This document shows, one piece after another, positions 34,778-43,105 of a stretch of DNA of 64,000 bases. The stretch covers positions 5,409,001 to 5,473,000 of the forward strand of contig JBAGRR010000001.1 of assembly GCA_036924835.1 (NCBI GenBank). Direction: 5' to 3'. Below the pieces are notes generated by a model that saw nothing but the letters and a program-made list of their open reading frames with translations, searched no databases and was not told the DNA's origin. The position numbers and the translations under genes are program-made. The stretch comes from Nitrobacteraceae bacterium AZCC 1564. GTDB lineage: Bacteria; Pseudomonadota; Alphaproteobacteria; Rhizobiales; Xanthobacteraceae. Within the stretch, counting starts at the first letter, position 1, and each line of letters starts with the position of its first letter.

Positions 34778-35616
34778 TTGAGTTTTTCAACGCCTATCAC
34801 AACGTCATCGACCTGTGCCTGTTGAATTCGGTGCTCGCCATCGGCTGCTTTCTTCTGCTGGGCGTCAACCTGTTTTCACTGGCCACGGGAGGATTGATGG
34901 CGATCGGGGCCTACCTCTCGATCTGGCTGACGATGCAGCAGGGATGGGGATTTGGACCCGCGCTTCTGGCGGCGACGCTCGCGGCGTCTCTTGCGGCGCT
35001 CGGGCTCGGCTCGCTGGTGCTGCGATTGCGCGGCGATTACTTCACCATGGCGACGCTGGCCTTCACCGAAGTTGTCCGTGTCATCGCGCTGAACTGGGAT
35101 TCCGTCACCGGCGGCGCGCTCGGCGTGTTCGGCATTCCGAAGCTCACAGAGACCTGGCATCTCGCGCTACTGCTGGTGGTTGTCATCTATCTCGCGTGGG
35201 CGGTGCGCAATTCAGCAATCGGCGAGCGGATGCACGCGGTCGCTGTCGATGAGCTTGCTGTCTCCACGGCAGGTTACGATGTGGCGCGGATCAAGCTCGC
35301 GATCTTCACGGCGTCAGGCGCGATTGCGGGCCTCGGAGGCGGGCTGGCCGCTCATCTCAACATGTTCGTCGCCCCGGGTGATTTCGGCTTCCTGCGCAGC
35401 TTCGATGCCGTCATCGCATCGGTGCTCGGTGGTGTGCTGAACATCGCAGGACCGGTGATCGGCGCTGTCATTTTGACGGTGTTGCCGGAAGCGATGCGGT
35501 TTTCCGCCCAGATGCGTGAAATCCTGGTGGGCACGATCATTCTGCTAGCTGTGCTGTTCCTTCCGGCAGGGCTTGCGTCGCTGCCCGGCCTGCTACGACG
35601 AAGAGTGACTTCATGA
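34774..35616 (+). CDS. ABC transporter permease, LivM type
   Basis: 280 residues. The LivM signature is present: FFLLLGVNLFSLATGGLMAIGAYLS-like N-terminal helix pair (NLFSLATGGLMAIGAYLS), LRLRGDYFTMATLAFTEVVRV, and AGYDVARIKLAIFTASGAIAGLGGGL, which contacts the ATPase. It overlaps both neighbours by 4 nt, so translation of LivH, LivM and LivG is coupled. The second membrane subunit of the importer. Confidence 0.9.
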   Translation: MIEFFNAYHNVIDLCLLNSVLAIGCFLLLGVNLFSLATGGLMAIGAYLSIWLTMQQGWGFGPALLAATLAASLAALGLGSLVLRLRGDYFTMATLAFTEVVRVIALNWDSVTGGALGVFGIPKLTETWHLALLLVVVIYLAWAVRNSAIGERMHAVAVDELAVSTAGYDVARIKLAIFTASGAIAGLGGGLAAHLNMFVAPGDFGFLRSFDAVIASVLGGVLNIAGPVIGAVILTVLPEAMRFSAQMREILVGTIILLAVLFLPAGLASLPGLLRRRVTS

Positions 35617-36377
35617 CAGCGCTTCTTGAACTGAAGAACGTATCGCGACGTTTCGGCGGCGTCTCGGCGCTGGCCGGTGTGTCCTTGTCCGTGCGGTCGG
35701 GAGGCGTGATCGGGCTGATCGGTCCGAACGGCTCGGGCAAGACCACGCTGATGAACGTCATCAGCGGTGTCGATGCGCCCACGGAGGGCGAGGTGTTGCT
35801 GGATGGCGTGCCTGTGCAGGGATCGCCTGCGAATGCATTGTCGCGTCTTGGTGTTGCACGCACCTTCCAGCACATCCGGCTCATTCCTGATCTGTCGGCG
35901 GTGCAGAACGTTATGCTGGCGTTGCGCACACCATCGGCGTCCGTGATCGACGTCCTTTTGCGTTTGCCCCGCTTGCGGCGGATCGAGATCAGCCGCCGCA
36001 GCCGCGCATTGGAGTTTCTGGAGAAGGCCGGCGTGGGGCGTTTCGCGGATACGCCCGCCGGTGATCTGTCCTATGGTGACCGCAGGCGCGTGGAGATTGC
36101 GCGCGCGCTGGCCTCGGAGCCGCGACTTCTACTGCTGGACGAGCCAGCAGCGGGCATGACCCACAGTGAACGGCAATCGCTGCGCGATCTCATCGCGAGC
36201 CTTCCTGCGCTGGGCGTCACCGTTCTTCTGGTGGAACACGATATGGATCTTGTGATGGGCGTCTGCGATGAAATTCACGTTCTCAATCAGGGAAGTCCCA
36301 TTGCGCGTGGACGTCCCGATGCGGTGCGCATCAATCCGAAAGTGATCGAAGCTTATCTGGGAGCCGAAGATGCTTGA
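35613..36377 (+). CDS. ABC transporter ATP-binding protein, LivG type
   Basis: 254 residues. Walker A GPNGSGKTT near residues 36-44, signature DLSYGDRRRVEIARAL, Walker B LLLLDEPAAGM and switch-loop His in LVEHDMDLVMGV. Typical LivG length and a LivG-like insertion after Walker A (LALRTPSASVIDVLLRLPRLRR). It overlaps LivM by 4 nt and LivF by 8 nt. Confidence 0.92.
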   Translation: MTALLELKNVSRRFGGVSALAGVSLSVRSGGVIGLIGPNGSGKTTLMNVISGVDAPTEGEVLLDGVPVQGSPANALSRLGVARTFQHIRLIPDLSAVQNVMLALRTPSASVIDVLLRLPRLRRIEISRRSRALEFLEKAGVGRFADTPAGDLSYGDRRRVEIARALASEPRLLLLDEPAAGMTHSERQSLRDLIASLPALGVTVLLVEHDMDLVMGVCDEIHVLNQGSPIARGRPDAVRINPKVIEAYLGAEDA

Positions 36378-37095
36378 GATCATCGGCCTCTCTTCCGGAT
36401 ATGGCGGCCCTGCCGTCCTCAATGACGTTTCGCTGAGCGTGGGGGCAGGGGAGATCGTGACCGTTGTCGGCGCGAATGGAGCAGGCAAGACGACGCTGCT
36501 GAACACGATCGCTGGTCTTCTTCGTCCGCTGCAGGGAAAGATCACACTTGATGGTGCGGACATCGCAGGCCGCCCGACGGAGAAGATCGTGCGCGTTGGG
36601 CTGTCGCTCGTGCCTGAGGGGCGGCAGGTCGTGGCGCCGCTCAGCGTGGAAGAAAATCTGCTGATCGGCGCCTATGGCCGCAAGAAGAGCGGGGCATCGG
36701 AAACGCTCGACGCGATCTTCGTGCGGTTTCCGCGCCTGAAGGAGCGGCGGCGGCAACCGGCGGGGCTATTGTCCGGCGGCGAACAACAGATGCTCGCGAT
36801 CGGGCGCGCACTGATGGCAGGTCCACGCGTGCTGCTGCTTGACGAGCCGTCGATGGGACTGGCGCCGCTGATCGTCTCGGAGATCTTTGCGCTGCTGCGC
36901 GAGTTGAACGAACAAGGGCTTGCGGTGCTTCTGGTCGAGCAGAACGCACGCAAAGCGTTGGCCATTGCCAAGCGAGGGTACGTGCTCGAAGGAGGACGGA
37001 TCGTTCTGGAGGGGCGCGCCTCTGATCTTGCCAAGTCGCCCGCGATTATCGATGCCTACCTCGGGGCGGCGGCGCCACGCGAGTCCGCCGCATGA
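36370..37095 (+). CDS. ABC transporter ATP-binding protein, LivF type
   Basis: 241 residues. Walker A GANGAGKTT near residues 34-42, signature LLSGGEQQMLAIGRAL, Walker B VLLLDEPSMGLAP, and LVEQNARKAL. EGRQVVAPLSVEENLLIGAY is the usual LivF linker. It overlaps the flavoprotein gene by ATGA, which ties the transporter to the downstream redox genes. Confidence 0.92.
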   Translation: MLEIIGLSSGYGGPAVLNDVSLSVGAGEIVTVVGANGAGKTTLLNTIAGLLRPLQGKITLDGADIAGRPTEKIVRVGLSLVPEGRQVVAPLSVEENLLIGAYGRKKSGASETLDAIFVRFPRLKERRRQPAGLLSGGEQQMLAIGRALMAGPRVLLLDEPSMGLAPLIVSEIFALLRELNEQGLAVLLVEQNARKALAIAKRGYVLEGGRIVLEGRASDLAKSPAIIDAYLGAAAPRESAA

Positions 37096-38792
37096 GCCGG
37101 GAAACCACACATCTTGCCGCCGATGTTCTCGTCATCGGGGCCGGCGCTGCAGGCATGTACGCTGCGCTGGAAGCTGCGCGCGCAGGCGCATCCGTCCTGC
37201 TCGTCGATCGCAGCCTGATCGGGCGCAGCGGCGCGACGGTGATGGCGCAGATGACAGTGGCTGCCGCGCTGGGCGAGCAGACGCCTGATCAGTGGGAGCA
37301 TCACCTTGCGGATACGCTCGCGGCGGGGCGAGGGCTGTGTGACGAGGGCCTTGCCGCGATGCTGTGCGAAGACGGACCGCGACGGATCCGCGAGATGGAT
37401 CAGTGGAAGGTCGGCTGGGCGCGCGAGGATGGACACATCACACAAGCCCATGCGCCGGGCCACGACAGGCCCCGTTGCGTTTATGTGGACTTTCTGTCCA
37501 CGGGACCCGCGGTATCGCGCACGCTGCGCGCGCAACTCAACAGCGCGAGCAATATCCGTCGCATCGGCGATCTCGCCATTGTCGACATCGCGTTGTCAGA
37601 CGGCGTGGCCTGCGGCGCGACGGCGCTGCATGTGCCGAGCGGAGAGGTGGTGACGCTCGCGGCGAAATCCGTCGTGATCGCAACCGGTGGATTGACGCGG
37701 CTTTATCGCCGCAACAGTGCCTCATCGAATATGGGCGGCGACGGCTATGCGTTGGCGCTGCGTGCGGGCGCCGAATTGATCGACATGGAGTTCGTGCAGT
37801 TCTTTCCGATCGGTCACCTCGCACCACGGCTGGTGGGCATGGACCTGATCATGTGGGATCCATTCCGCTACAAACTCGGCGGACGGCTCCTGAACTCCGA
37901 GATGGCGGAATTCGAGGATAGTTATGCTCGGGACGCACGCAACGATGGCCAATATGTGCTGACGCGTGATCTCGCCACCCATGCGATCTCGAAGGAGGTC
38001 GAGGCTGGTCGTGGCAGTCCAGCAGGCGGCGCGTATCTCAGCTTCCAGCATCTGCCTGAGGCGGACATTCGCCGCGCATTCGGCCCTGTGGTTGATCGGC
38101 TGGCCGCCAACGGCATCGATCTGACAAAGCACCCCGTCGAGGTGGCGCCCATTGCGCACTATCACATGGGCGGCGTTCGCGTCAGCGAGACCACGCAGAC
38201 GCGGGTGCCGGGACTCTTTGCGTGCGGCGAAGCGGTCGGCGGTGCCAACGGCGCCAATCGGCTCTCCGGCAATGCGATTACCGAAGCCTTCGTGTTCGGC
38301 GCGCGCGCAGGGGCGAATGCCGCACAGCACGCTCTCATGGCGCGATCGCAGTGGTCGGCGCGGTCGGCGCAGCCCGCTGTCGATCTGCTGCGCAGCGCAG
38401 GACGGCGCGAGGGATTCAATACGGCCGAGGCAATCGCGAACCTTCAATCGGTGATGGCCGACAAGGTGGGTCCGTTCCGCACCGGCGCGGGCCTCGCGGC
38501 GGCCTCCGAAGCGCTGTCGCAACTGACGGAGCTCGTCGGTGAACGGCCGGTTTCGCTCGCGGCGCGTTACGATAACGTCCTGCTCGACTGGCTTGATCTC
38601 CGCAACATGTTGCTGGTTGCGCGCTGCGTTGTTGCATCGGCCGCCAACCGAACCGAGAGCCGCGGTGCACATCAGCGTGAGGATTATCCCGGGCAGGATG
38701 AGAACTGGCAACTGAACCAGGTCATCGCTCTCGCCGACAGGCAATTGCGACTGAGCCGTTACACCCGAGTGTCCGAGAGGAGCGCGGCATGA
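37092..38792 (+). CDS. FAD-dependent oxidoreductase, fumarate reductase/succinate dehydrogenase flavoprotein-like
   Basis: 566 residues. The N-terminal FAD motif is VLVIGAGAAGMYAALEAARAG (GxGxxG), and GGLTRLYRRNSASSNMGGDGYALA is the flavin-domain loop. The capping domain has EAGRGSPAGGAYL and AHYHMGGVRV, the latter giving the substrate-binding His, and the C-lobe motif is GGANGANRLSGNAITEAFVFG. These match FrdA/SdhA/AprA-type flavoproteins. It overlaps LivF by 4 nt and the small 2Fe-2S gene by 4 nt. It likely oxidises or reduces the imported compound and passes electrons to the 2Fe-2S partner. The substrate is unknown. Confidence 0.9.
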   Translation: MSRETTHLAADVLVIGAGAAGMYAALEAARAGASVLLVDRSLIGRSGATVMAQMTVAAALGEQTPDQWEHHLADTLAAGRGLCDEGLAAMLCEDGPRRIREMDQWKVGWAREDGHITQAHAPGHDRPRCVYVDFLSTGPAVSRTLRAQLNSASNIRRIGDLAIVDIALSDGVACGATALHVPSGEVVTLAAKSVVIATGGLTRLYRRNSASSNMGGDGYALALRAGAELIDMEFVQFFPIGHLAPRLVGMDLIMWDPFRYKLGGRLLNSEMAEFEDSYARDARNDGQYVLTRDLATHAISKEVEAGRGSPAGGAYLSFQHLPEADIRRAFGPVVDRLAANGIDLTKHPVEVAPIAHYHMGGVRVSETTQTRVPGLFACGEAVGGANGANRLSGNAITEAFVFGARAGANAAQHALMARSQWSARSAQPAVDLLRSAGRREGFNTAEAIANLQSVMADKVGPFRTGAGLAAASEALSQLTELVGERPVSLAARYDNVLLDWLDLRNMLLVARCVVASAANRTESRGAHQREDYPGQDENWQLNQVIALADRQLRLSRYTRVSERSAA

Positions 38793-39124
38793 AGGCAGTG
38801 CTTTCCATCCAGCGTGGGACTGCAACGGAAGTGCCGCGAACGGAGACGTTCGAAGTTGCGTTCACAGCCGGTCAGTCCGTGCTCGACGGCTTGCGCACGT
38901 TGCGCCGCGAGGCCGATCCCACGCTCGCATTCCGCTTTGCCTGCATCAACGCGAATTCGTGCAAGGAGTGCATGATGCTGATCGATGGCAAGGTCGAGTA
39001 CGCCTGCACCGTGCGCCTCAAGGAAGGCGTCACGCATCTCGCACCTCTTCCAAAGAAGGCACTCATCCGCGATCTCGTCACCGAGATCGCGCCCCCGGAC
39101 GAGCGGCTTCAGCTTTTCGCTTGA
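38789..39124 (+). CDS. Small 2Fe-2S protein, SdhB N-terminal domain-like
   Basis: 111 residues. FTAGQSVLDGLRTLRREADPTLAFRFACINANSC is the plant-type ferredoxin region of SdhB/FrdB (core DPTLAFRFAC). Cysteines at 52, 58, 61 and 73 (C-x5-C-x2-C-x11-C) are placed to bind a 2Fe-2S cluster. The C-terminal 3Fe-4S/4Fe-4S domain of real SdhB (about 120 residues) is absent, so it acts as a stand-alone electron carrier, presumably for the overlapping flavoprotein gene. The C-x5-C spacing is one residue longer than the usual C-x4-C. Confidence 0.85.
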   Translation: MKAVLSIQRGTATEVPRTETFEVAFTAGQSVLDGLRTLRREADPTLAFRFACINANSCKECMMLIDGKVEYACTVRLKEGVTHLAPLPKKALIRDLVTEIAPPDERLQLFA

Positions 39125-39149
39125 TTATTCCAACAGAAGGGACATCCCC

Positions 39150-40022
39150 ATGACGCTCGTTGTCGGAGCTCATCCCCAGAACCTTTCGCTGTCGATCCTG
39201 GCTCGCCGCGCCGACGCGGTCGCCGAATTGCGCAAACGCGGGCTTTCGTTCTTTGTGTACGGCGCGGGATCGCAGACCATTCCGCTATTGAAGGCGGGCG
39301 TCCTGCACCTGGCAGGGACGGGAGCAACGCCTCCCATTCTCGCCAAGGCCGAAGGGCTGGAGACAGCCGTGTTCGGAATGTCCGGACCTCGGCCTGAGCG
39401 CGGTGGCCTCCTTGTGCGGGCATCGTCCGACATTTATGGCCTCGCAGGACTTAAGGGCAAGGGTGTCGGGCTGATGCCGATCTCTTGGCACACGCAATTT
39501 CTTGCCGCTGAACTCGATGCGGCCGGGCTCCATTGGCGCGAAGTCAACGCCGCCGAAATCATTCCTGCAACGGCGAAGGACGCGTTTATCGAAGGTCTGC
39601 TCGACGCGATTGTCGCCACAGACCCGCTCTATTCGCAGATCGCAAGCAAGGTGCCGGTGCGCATTCTGGCGTCGCCGGGCGCGACGTTTTCGAACCGCTC
39701 GGTCTATTGGGGGCGCAGCGACATCCTGCGCAGCCATCCCGATGCGGTGCGCGCGTTACTCGATGCATTGATCGCGTCTGATCGCGCGACCGCGGACAAT
39801 CCGAAAGAGGCGGCGGCGTTGCTCGCGGGCCTGAATGGCAACACCGCCGACGAATGGCTGCCGGCGCTGACGTCACGGCCGTGGGGCGTTGACCAGCCGA
39901 GCGACGAGTTTCTACGCGAGCAGCAGGCGCACGCCGACATCTTCGCGAAGTTCAAGCTGATCCCGAAAGCGATCGACGTCACCGACACCGTTGATCCGAC
40001 GCACTTCTCGGCTGCGGCCTGA
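39150..40022 (+). CDS. SsuA/NMT1-like substrate-binding protein without signal peptide
   Basis: 290 residues starting at ATG 39150 with GAAGG upstream. The NMT1/SsuA fold is seen in GAHPQNLSLSILARRADAV, AKAEGLETAVFGMSG, LAGLKGKGVGLMPISWHTQFLAAELDAAGL, and GATFSNRSVYWGRSDILRSHPDAVRALLDAL. Unlike exported relatives it starts directly at the first beta-strand, and the open frame upstream to 38985 gives no signal peptide. It is therefore probably cytoplasmic, as a substrate chaperone or sensor, or its export signal was lost. It sits between the 2Fe-2S gene and an SsuD-like enzyme. Confidence 0.8.
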   Translation: MTLVVGAHPQNLSLSILARRADAVAELRKRGLSFFVYGAGSQTIPLLKAGVLHLAGTGATPPILAKAEGLETAVFGMSGPRPERGGLLVRASSDIYGLAGLKGKGVGLMPISWHTQFLAAELDAAGLHWREVNAAEIIPATAKDAFIEGLLDAIVATDPLYSQIASKVPVRILASPGATFSNRSVYWGRSDILRSHPDAVRALLDALIASDRATADNPKEAAALLAGLNGNTADEWLPALTSRPWGVDQPSDEFLREQQAHADIFAKFKLIPKAIDVTDTVDPTHFSAAA

Positions 40023-40053
40023 GGTTTACCCGTTCACGACAAAGAGGTCCGCT

Positions 40054-41181
40054 ATGGAAGTCCTTTGGTATCTCACCGGCCCTGATGGCCGCTATCCTTG
40101 GCGCGCAGACGGCGCGCGCAAGCTTAATTATGCCTATTTTCAGCAGCTCGCGCGGGCGGTCGATCATCTCGGCTATACCGGCGCGCTCCTGGCGACCGGA
40201 TCGCACGATGCATGGGTTCAAGGCGCATCGCTGATTCCATTTACGGAGCACTTCCAGCATCTTGTTGCAGCACATCCTCCGCTGCTCTCGCCAACGCTGC
40301 TGGCGAAGATGATCGCGACCTTCGATCATTTCTCGAAGGGACGGCTGCGTGTGAACATCGTCAACGGCGATGCGAAGCTGATGGCGCAGAACGGTGTTCA
40401 TCTCAGCCACGACGAGCGATACGCCTATACTGACGAATATCTGACGGTGCTGACCGCGCTGTTGCGCGGCGAAACAGTTACATTCAAAGGCAAGCACATT
40501 CATGTGGTTGATGCAGGCGTGCCGCTTCCGCCGGTGCAGAAGCCACGCGTGCCGCTCTGGTTCGGTGGATCGTCGCCGGCCGCTCATGAAGTCGCGGCCA
40601 AGCATATCGACACATATCTGTCGTGGGGCGAGACGCCGGAGCAGGCGGAAGCCAAGGTGCGCGATGTCAAAGTGCTTGCTTCCAAGTACGGCCGCGCCGA
40701 CCAGATCAAGTTCGGTATCCGGCTTTATGTCATCGTGCGGGAGACCGAGGAGGCGGCCTGGGCGGCCGCGCGTGATCTCTACGATCACATGGATGAGAAG
40801 GCCATTGCGGGCGCGCAGGCCTACGTCGCGGGCATCGACTCCGTCGGCCAGCAGCGCATGTCGGCGCTGCACGGCGGGCGCAAGCCGAAGGATCTACGGG
40901 AGCTGGAGATCGCGCCCAATCTTTGGGCCGGCATCGGACTTGTCCGGCATGGTCCGGGAACGGCCCTCGTTGGCAGCGCAAAGCAAGTGTTGGCGCGAAT
41001 TCAGGATTATCGCGATGCAGGTCACGATGTGCTGATCGTGTCGGGGATGCCTCTGCTCGAAGAAGCCTATCGCTTCGCGGAGTTGGTCTTGCCCCATCTG
41101 CCGGTGGAGCGGGCGGAGGATGCCGGCGTGACGTCAGCGTTCACGAAGGATCGCGACGCGGCGTGGCGAAAGATCGCTTGA
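40054..41181 (+). CDS. LLM-class flavin-dependent monooxygenase, alkanesulfonate monooxygenase (SsuD)-like
   Basis: 375 residues. The luciferase-like barrel shows VLWYLTGPDGRYPWR at the N-terminus, DHLGYTGALLATGSHDAWVQGASL, RLRVNIVNGDAKLMAQNGVHLSHDERYAYTDEYL, PPVQKPRVPLWFGGSSPAAHEVAAKHIDTYLSWGETPEQ, and LRELEIAPNLWAGIGLVRHGPGTALVG. These segments (NIVNGD, LWFGGSSPA, GLVRHGPGTALVG) resemble SsuD. It would use FMNH2 and O2 to release sulfite from a sulfonate. No flavin reductase is in this operon; one is at 7.9 kb. AAGAGG precedes ATG 40054. Confidence 0.88.
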   Translation: MEVLWYLTGPDGRYPWRADGARKLNYAYFQQLARAVDHLGYTGALLATGSHDAWVQGASLIPFTEHFQHLVAAHPPLLSPTLLAKMIATFDHFSKGRLRVNIVNGDAKLMAQNGVHLSHDERYAYTDEYLTVLTALLRGETVTFKGKHIHVVDAGVPLPPVQKPRVPLWFGGSSPAAHEVAAKHIDTYLSWGETPEQAEAKVRDVKVLASKYGRADQIKFGIRLYVIVRETEEAAWAAARDLYDHMDEKAIAGAQAYVAGIDSVGQQRMSALHGGRKPKDLRELEIAPNLWAGIGLVRHGPGTALVGSAKQVLARIQDYRDAGHDVLIVSGMPLLEEAYRFAELVLPHLPVERAEDAGVTSAFTKDRDAAWRKIA

Positions 41182-41247
41182 GAAAAGAGCGGGGCTGACG
41201 GGCCTGGCCGCACTTCCCCGCCACCGCGAGGAGATGGCGGAAAACAA

Positions 41248-41282
41248 CGGCGCGCCAATCGGAGGGGACGATTGGCGCGCCG
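41248..41282 (-). terminator. Strong hairpin terminator between convergent genes
   Basis: A perfect 14-base stem (41248-41261 with 41269-41282, CGGCGCGCCAATCG) with a 7-nt loop. On the minus strand it is followed by TTGTTTT, so it ends the GMC oxidoreductase transcript; on the plus strand it also ends the operon of the SsuD-like gene. Confidence 0.85.
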
Positions 41283-41314
41283 GTGAGCGCGATCGGGGAG
41301 GATTTCGATGACGC

Positions 41315-43081
41315 TCAGGTGTGGACCAAGCGACCCGGAGATTTCAAATACTTCTTTGTGATCGCGTCCGCTGCCCAGTAGGCGAGGGCTCCGACAGTGC
41401 CCGTCGGATTGTGCGAGGGGTTTTGCGGAAACGCGCCCGCGCCCATGACAAACACGTTGGATACATCCCAGCTCTGCAGATAGCGGTTCACGGCGCTGGT
41501 CGACGGATCAGCTCCCATCATCGTGCCGCCGGTGGTGTGCGTCGTCTGATAGGGAACAATCGAATAAGGTCCCTTACGATAGTTGATGCCCATCTTATCT
41601 GGGTTCATGTGCTTCGCGATGTCGGCGGCACGATCGGTGCAGTACTTCGACATGTCTAGATCGTTTTTACTGAAGTCGAACGTCATCCGCAGCAGCGGAT
41701 TGCCGAAGCCGTCCTTGTAGTTCGGATCGAGGTCGAGATAGTTGCCGCGCTGGGCCGTGACGCTGCCGAAGGCGGCGATCACAAATGTGCGATTGTACCA
41801 GTGGGAAACCGACTGCTTCCAGCCCTTGCCCCAACGCGGCTCGCCGGGCGGCAGGTTGCGGAAATCGATCGGCCTTTGGCCCTTGCTCTCGACGCAGAGG
41901 TAAGAGCCGCCGATGAACCCGAGCGGCCCGTGATCGAAGTTGTCGTAGTTGAAGTCGTCCATGATCATGGCGCACGCACCGGCCCCCATGAACGGATTGA
42001 AGACTTTGTCGTTGAAGTGCGCCGTCACGCTGCTTGACATCTGGTAGGCGTAATTGCGCCCGACGCCGCCTTTGCCGGTCTTCGGATCGTAGATGCGGCC
42101 GATGCCTGAGAGCATCATCAGCCGTGCGTTATGCAGGACAAAGGCACAGAGCAGCACGAGGTCGGCTGGCTGTTCGAACTCGCGCCCTTGCGAGTCGACA
42201 TAGGTGACGCCCGTCGCTTTCTTGCGCGTGGAGTCGAGGTTGACCTTGGTGACATGAGAAAGGGTGCGCAGCTCGAACTTCGGATCTTTCAGAAGCACGG
42301 GAAGCAGCGTCGATTGCGCGCTTGCCTTGGCCGACATCTCGCAACCGAAGCGCTCGCAGAATCCGCAGTAGACGCAGGAACCCATGTCCACACCCTCGGG
42401 GTTGGTGTAGGGCTGCGTGACGTCGGACGAGGGCTGAACGTAAGGATGGAATCCCATCTCCCGCGTCGCATCCTCGAACATCTTCATCTGGAAGCTGCGC
42501 TTCATCGCAGGGTTGGGATATTCGCGGGCGCGCGGACCCTCGAACGGATTGCCGCCTTGCTGGATCACGCCCTTGATGTTGCCGGCCTTGCCGGCGGTGC
42601 CGCAGAGATATTCGAAGCGGTCGTAATAGGGCTCGAGTTCGTCGTAAGTGACCGGCCAATCCTGTATCGTCATTCCTTCAGGAATGAACTTCTTTCCGTA
42701 TCGTTCTTGATAATGGCTGCGGATCCTGAATTCGCTCGGCGCGAACCGATAGTGCTGGCCATTCCAGTGTACGCCTGCGCCGCCGACACCGTTTCCCGGC
42801 AGGAACGATCCCCAGCGCCGGATCGGAAGCGCGGTCTGGTTGACGTTGTTGCGGAAGGTGAGGGTTTCGCGGGACGCGTCTTGCATCAGGTCATGTCGTA
42901 TGGCGAAGCGGAGTTCGTCATGAATCATGGGCGCGGAAAACTCCGGCGTGGTGTCGCGCATTCCGCCACGCTCGATCGCCACCACGTTGAGTCCTGCTTT
43001 GGTCAATTCCCTGGCCAGCACAGCGCCGGTCCAGCCGAAACCAACAATAACCGCGTCGACGGATTTCAACTTCGTCGCCAT
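41315..43081 (-). CDS. GMC-family oxidoreductase, gluconate 2-dehydrogenase flavoprotein-like
   Basis: 588 residues. VDAVIVGFGWTGAVLARELTKAGLNVVAIERG carries the N-terminal FAD-binding GxGxxG motif. A cysteine-rich segment MGSCVYCGFCERFGCEM sits in the middle. The C-terminal catalytic region is GGTMMGADPSTSAVNRYLQ and FPQNPSHNPTGTVGALAYWAADA with the active-site His. It is the large subunit of a membrane-linked sugar/polyol dehydrogenase, in an operon with subunit 3 (24 nt apart). A cytochrome c subunit is not adjacent. Confidence 0.9.
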   Translation of the reverse strand: MATKLKSVDAVIVGFGWTGAVLARELTKAGLNVVAIERGGMRDTTPEFSAPMIHDELRFAIRHDLMQDASRETLTFRNNVNQTALPIRRWGSFLPGNGVGGAGVHWNGQHYRFAPSEFRIRSHYQERYGKKFIPEGMTIQDWPVTYDELEPYYDRFEYLCGTAGKAGNIKGVIQQGGNPFEGPRAREYPNPAMKRSFQMKMFEDATREMGFHPYVQPSSDVTQPYTNPEGVDMGSCVYCGFCERFGCEMSAKASAQSTLLPVLLKDPKFELRTLSHVTKVNLDSTRKKATGVTYVDSQGREFEQPADLVLLCAFVLHNARLMMLSGIGRIYDPKTGKGGVGRNYAYQMSSSVTAHFNDKVFNPFMGAGACAMIMDDFNYDNFDHGPLGFIGGSYLCVESKGQRPIDFRNLPPGEPRWGKGWKQSVSHWYNRTFVIAAFGSVTAQRGNYLDLDPNYKDGFGNPLLRMTFDFSKNDLDMSKYCTDRAADIAKHMNPDKMGINYRKGPYSIVPYQTTHTTGGTMMGADPSTSAVNRYLQSWDVSNVFVMGAGAFPQNPSHNPTGTVGALAYWAADAITKKYLKSPGRLVHT

Positions 43082-43105
43082 CGGAAACGCTCCTTCAATT
43101 TGAGA

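Noticed and set aside
37722-38825. 367-residue open frame opposite the fumarate-reductase-like flavoprotein
   Set aside because: Lies across the flavoprotein motifs and has no recognisable fold.
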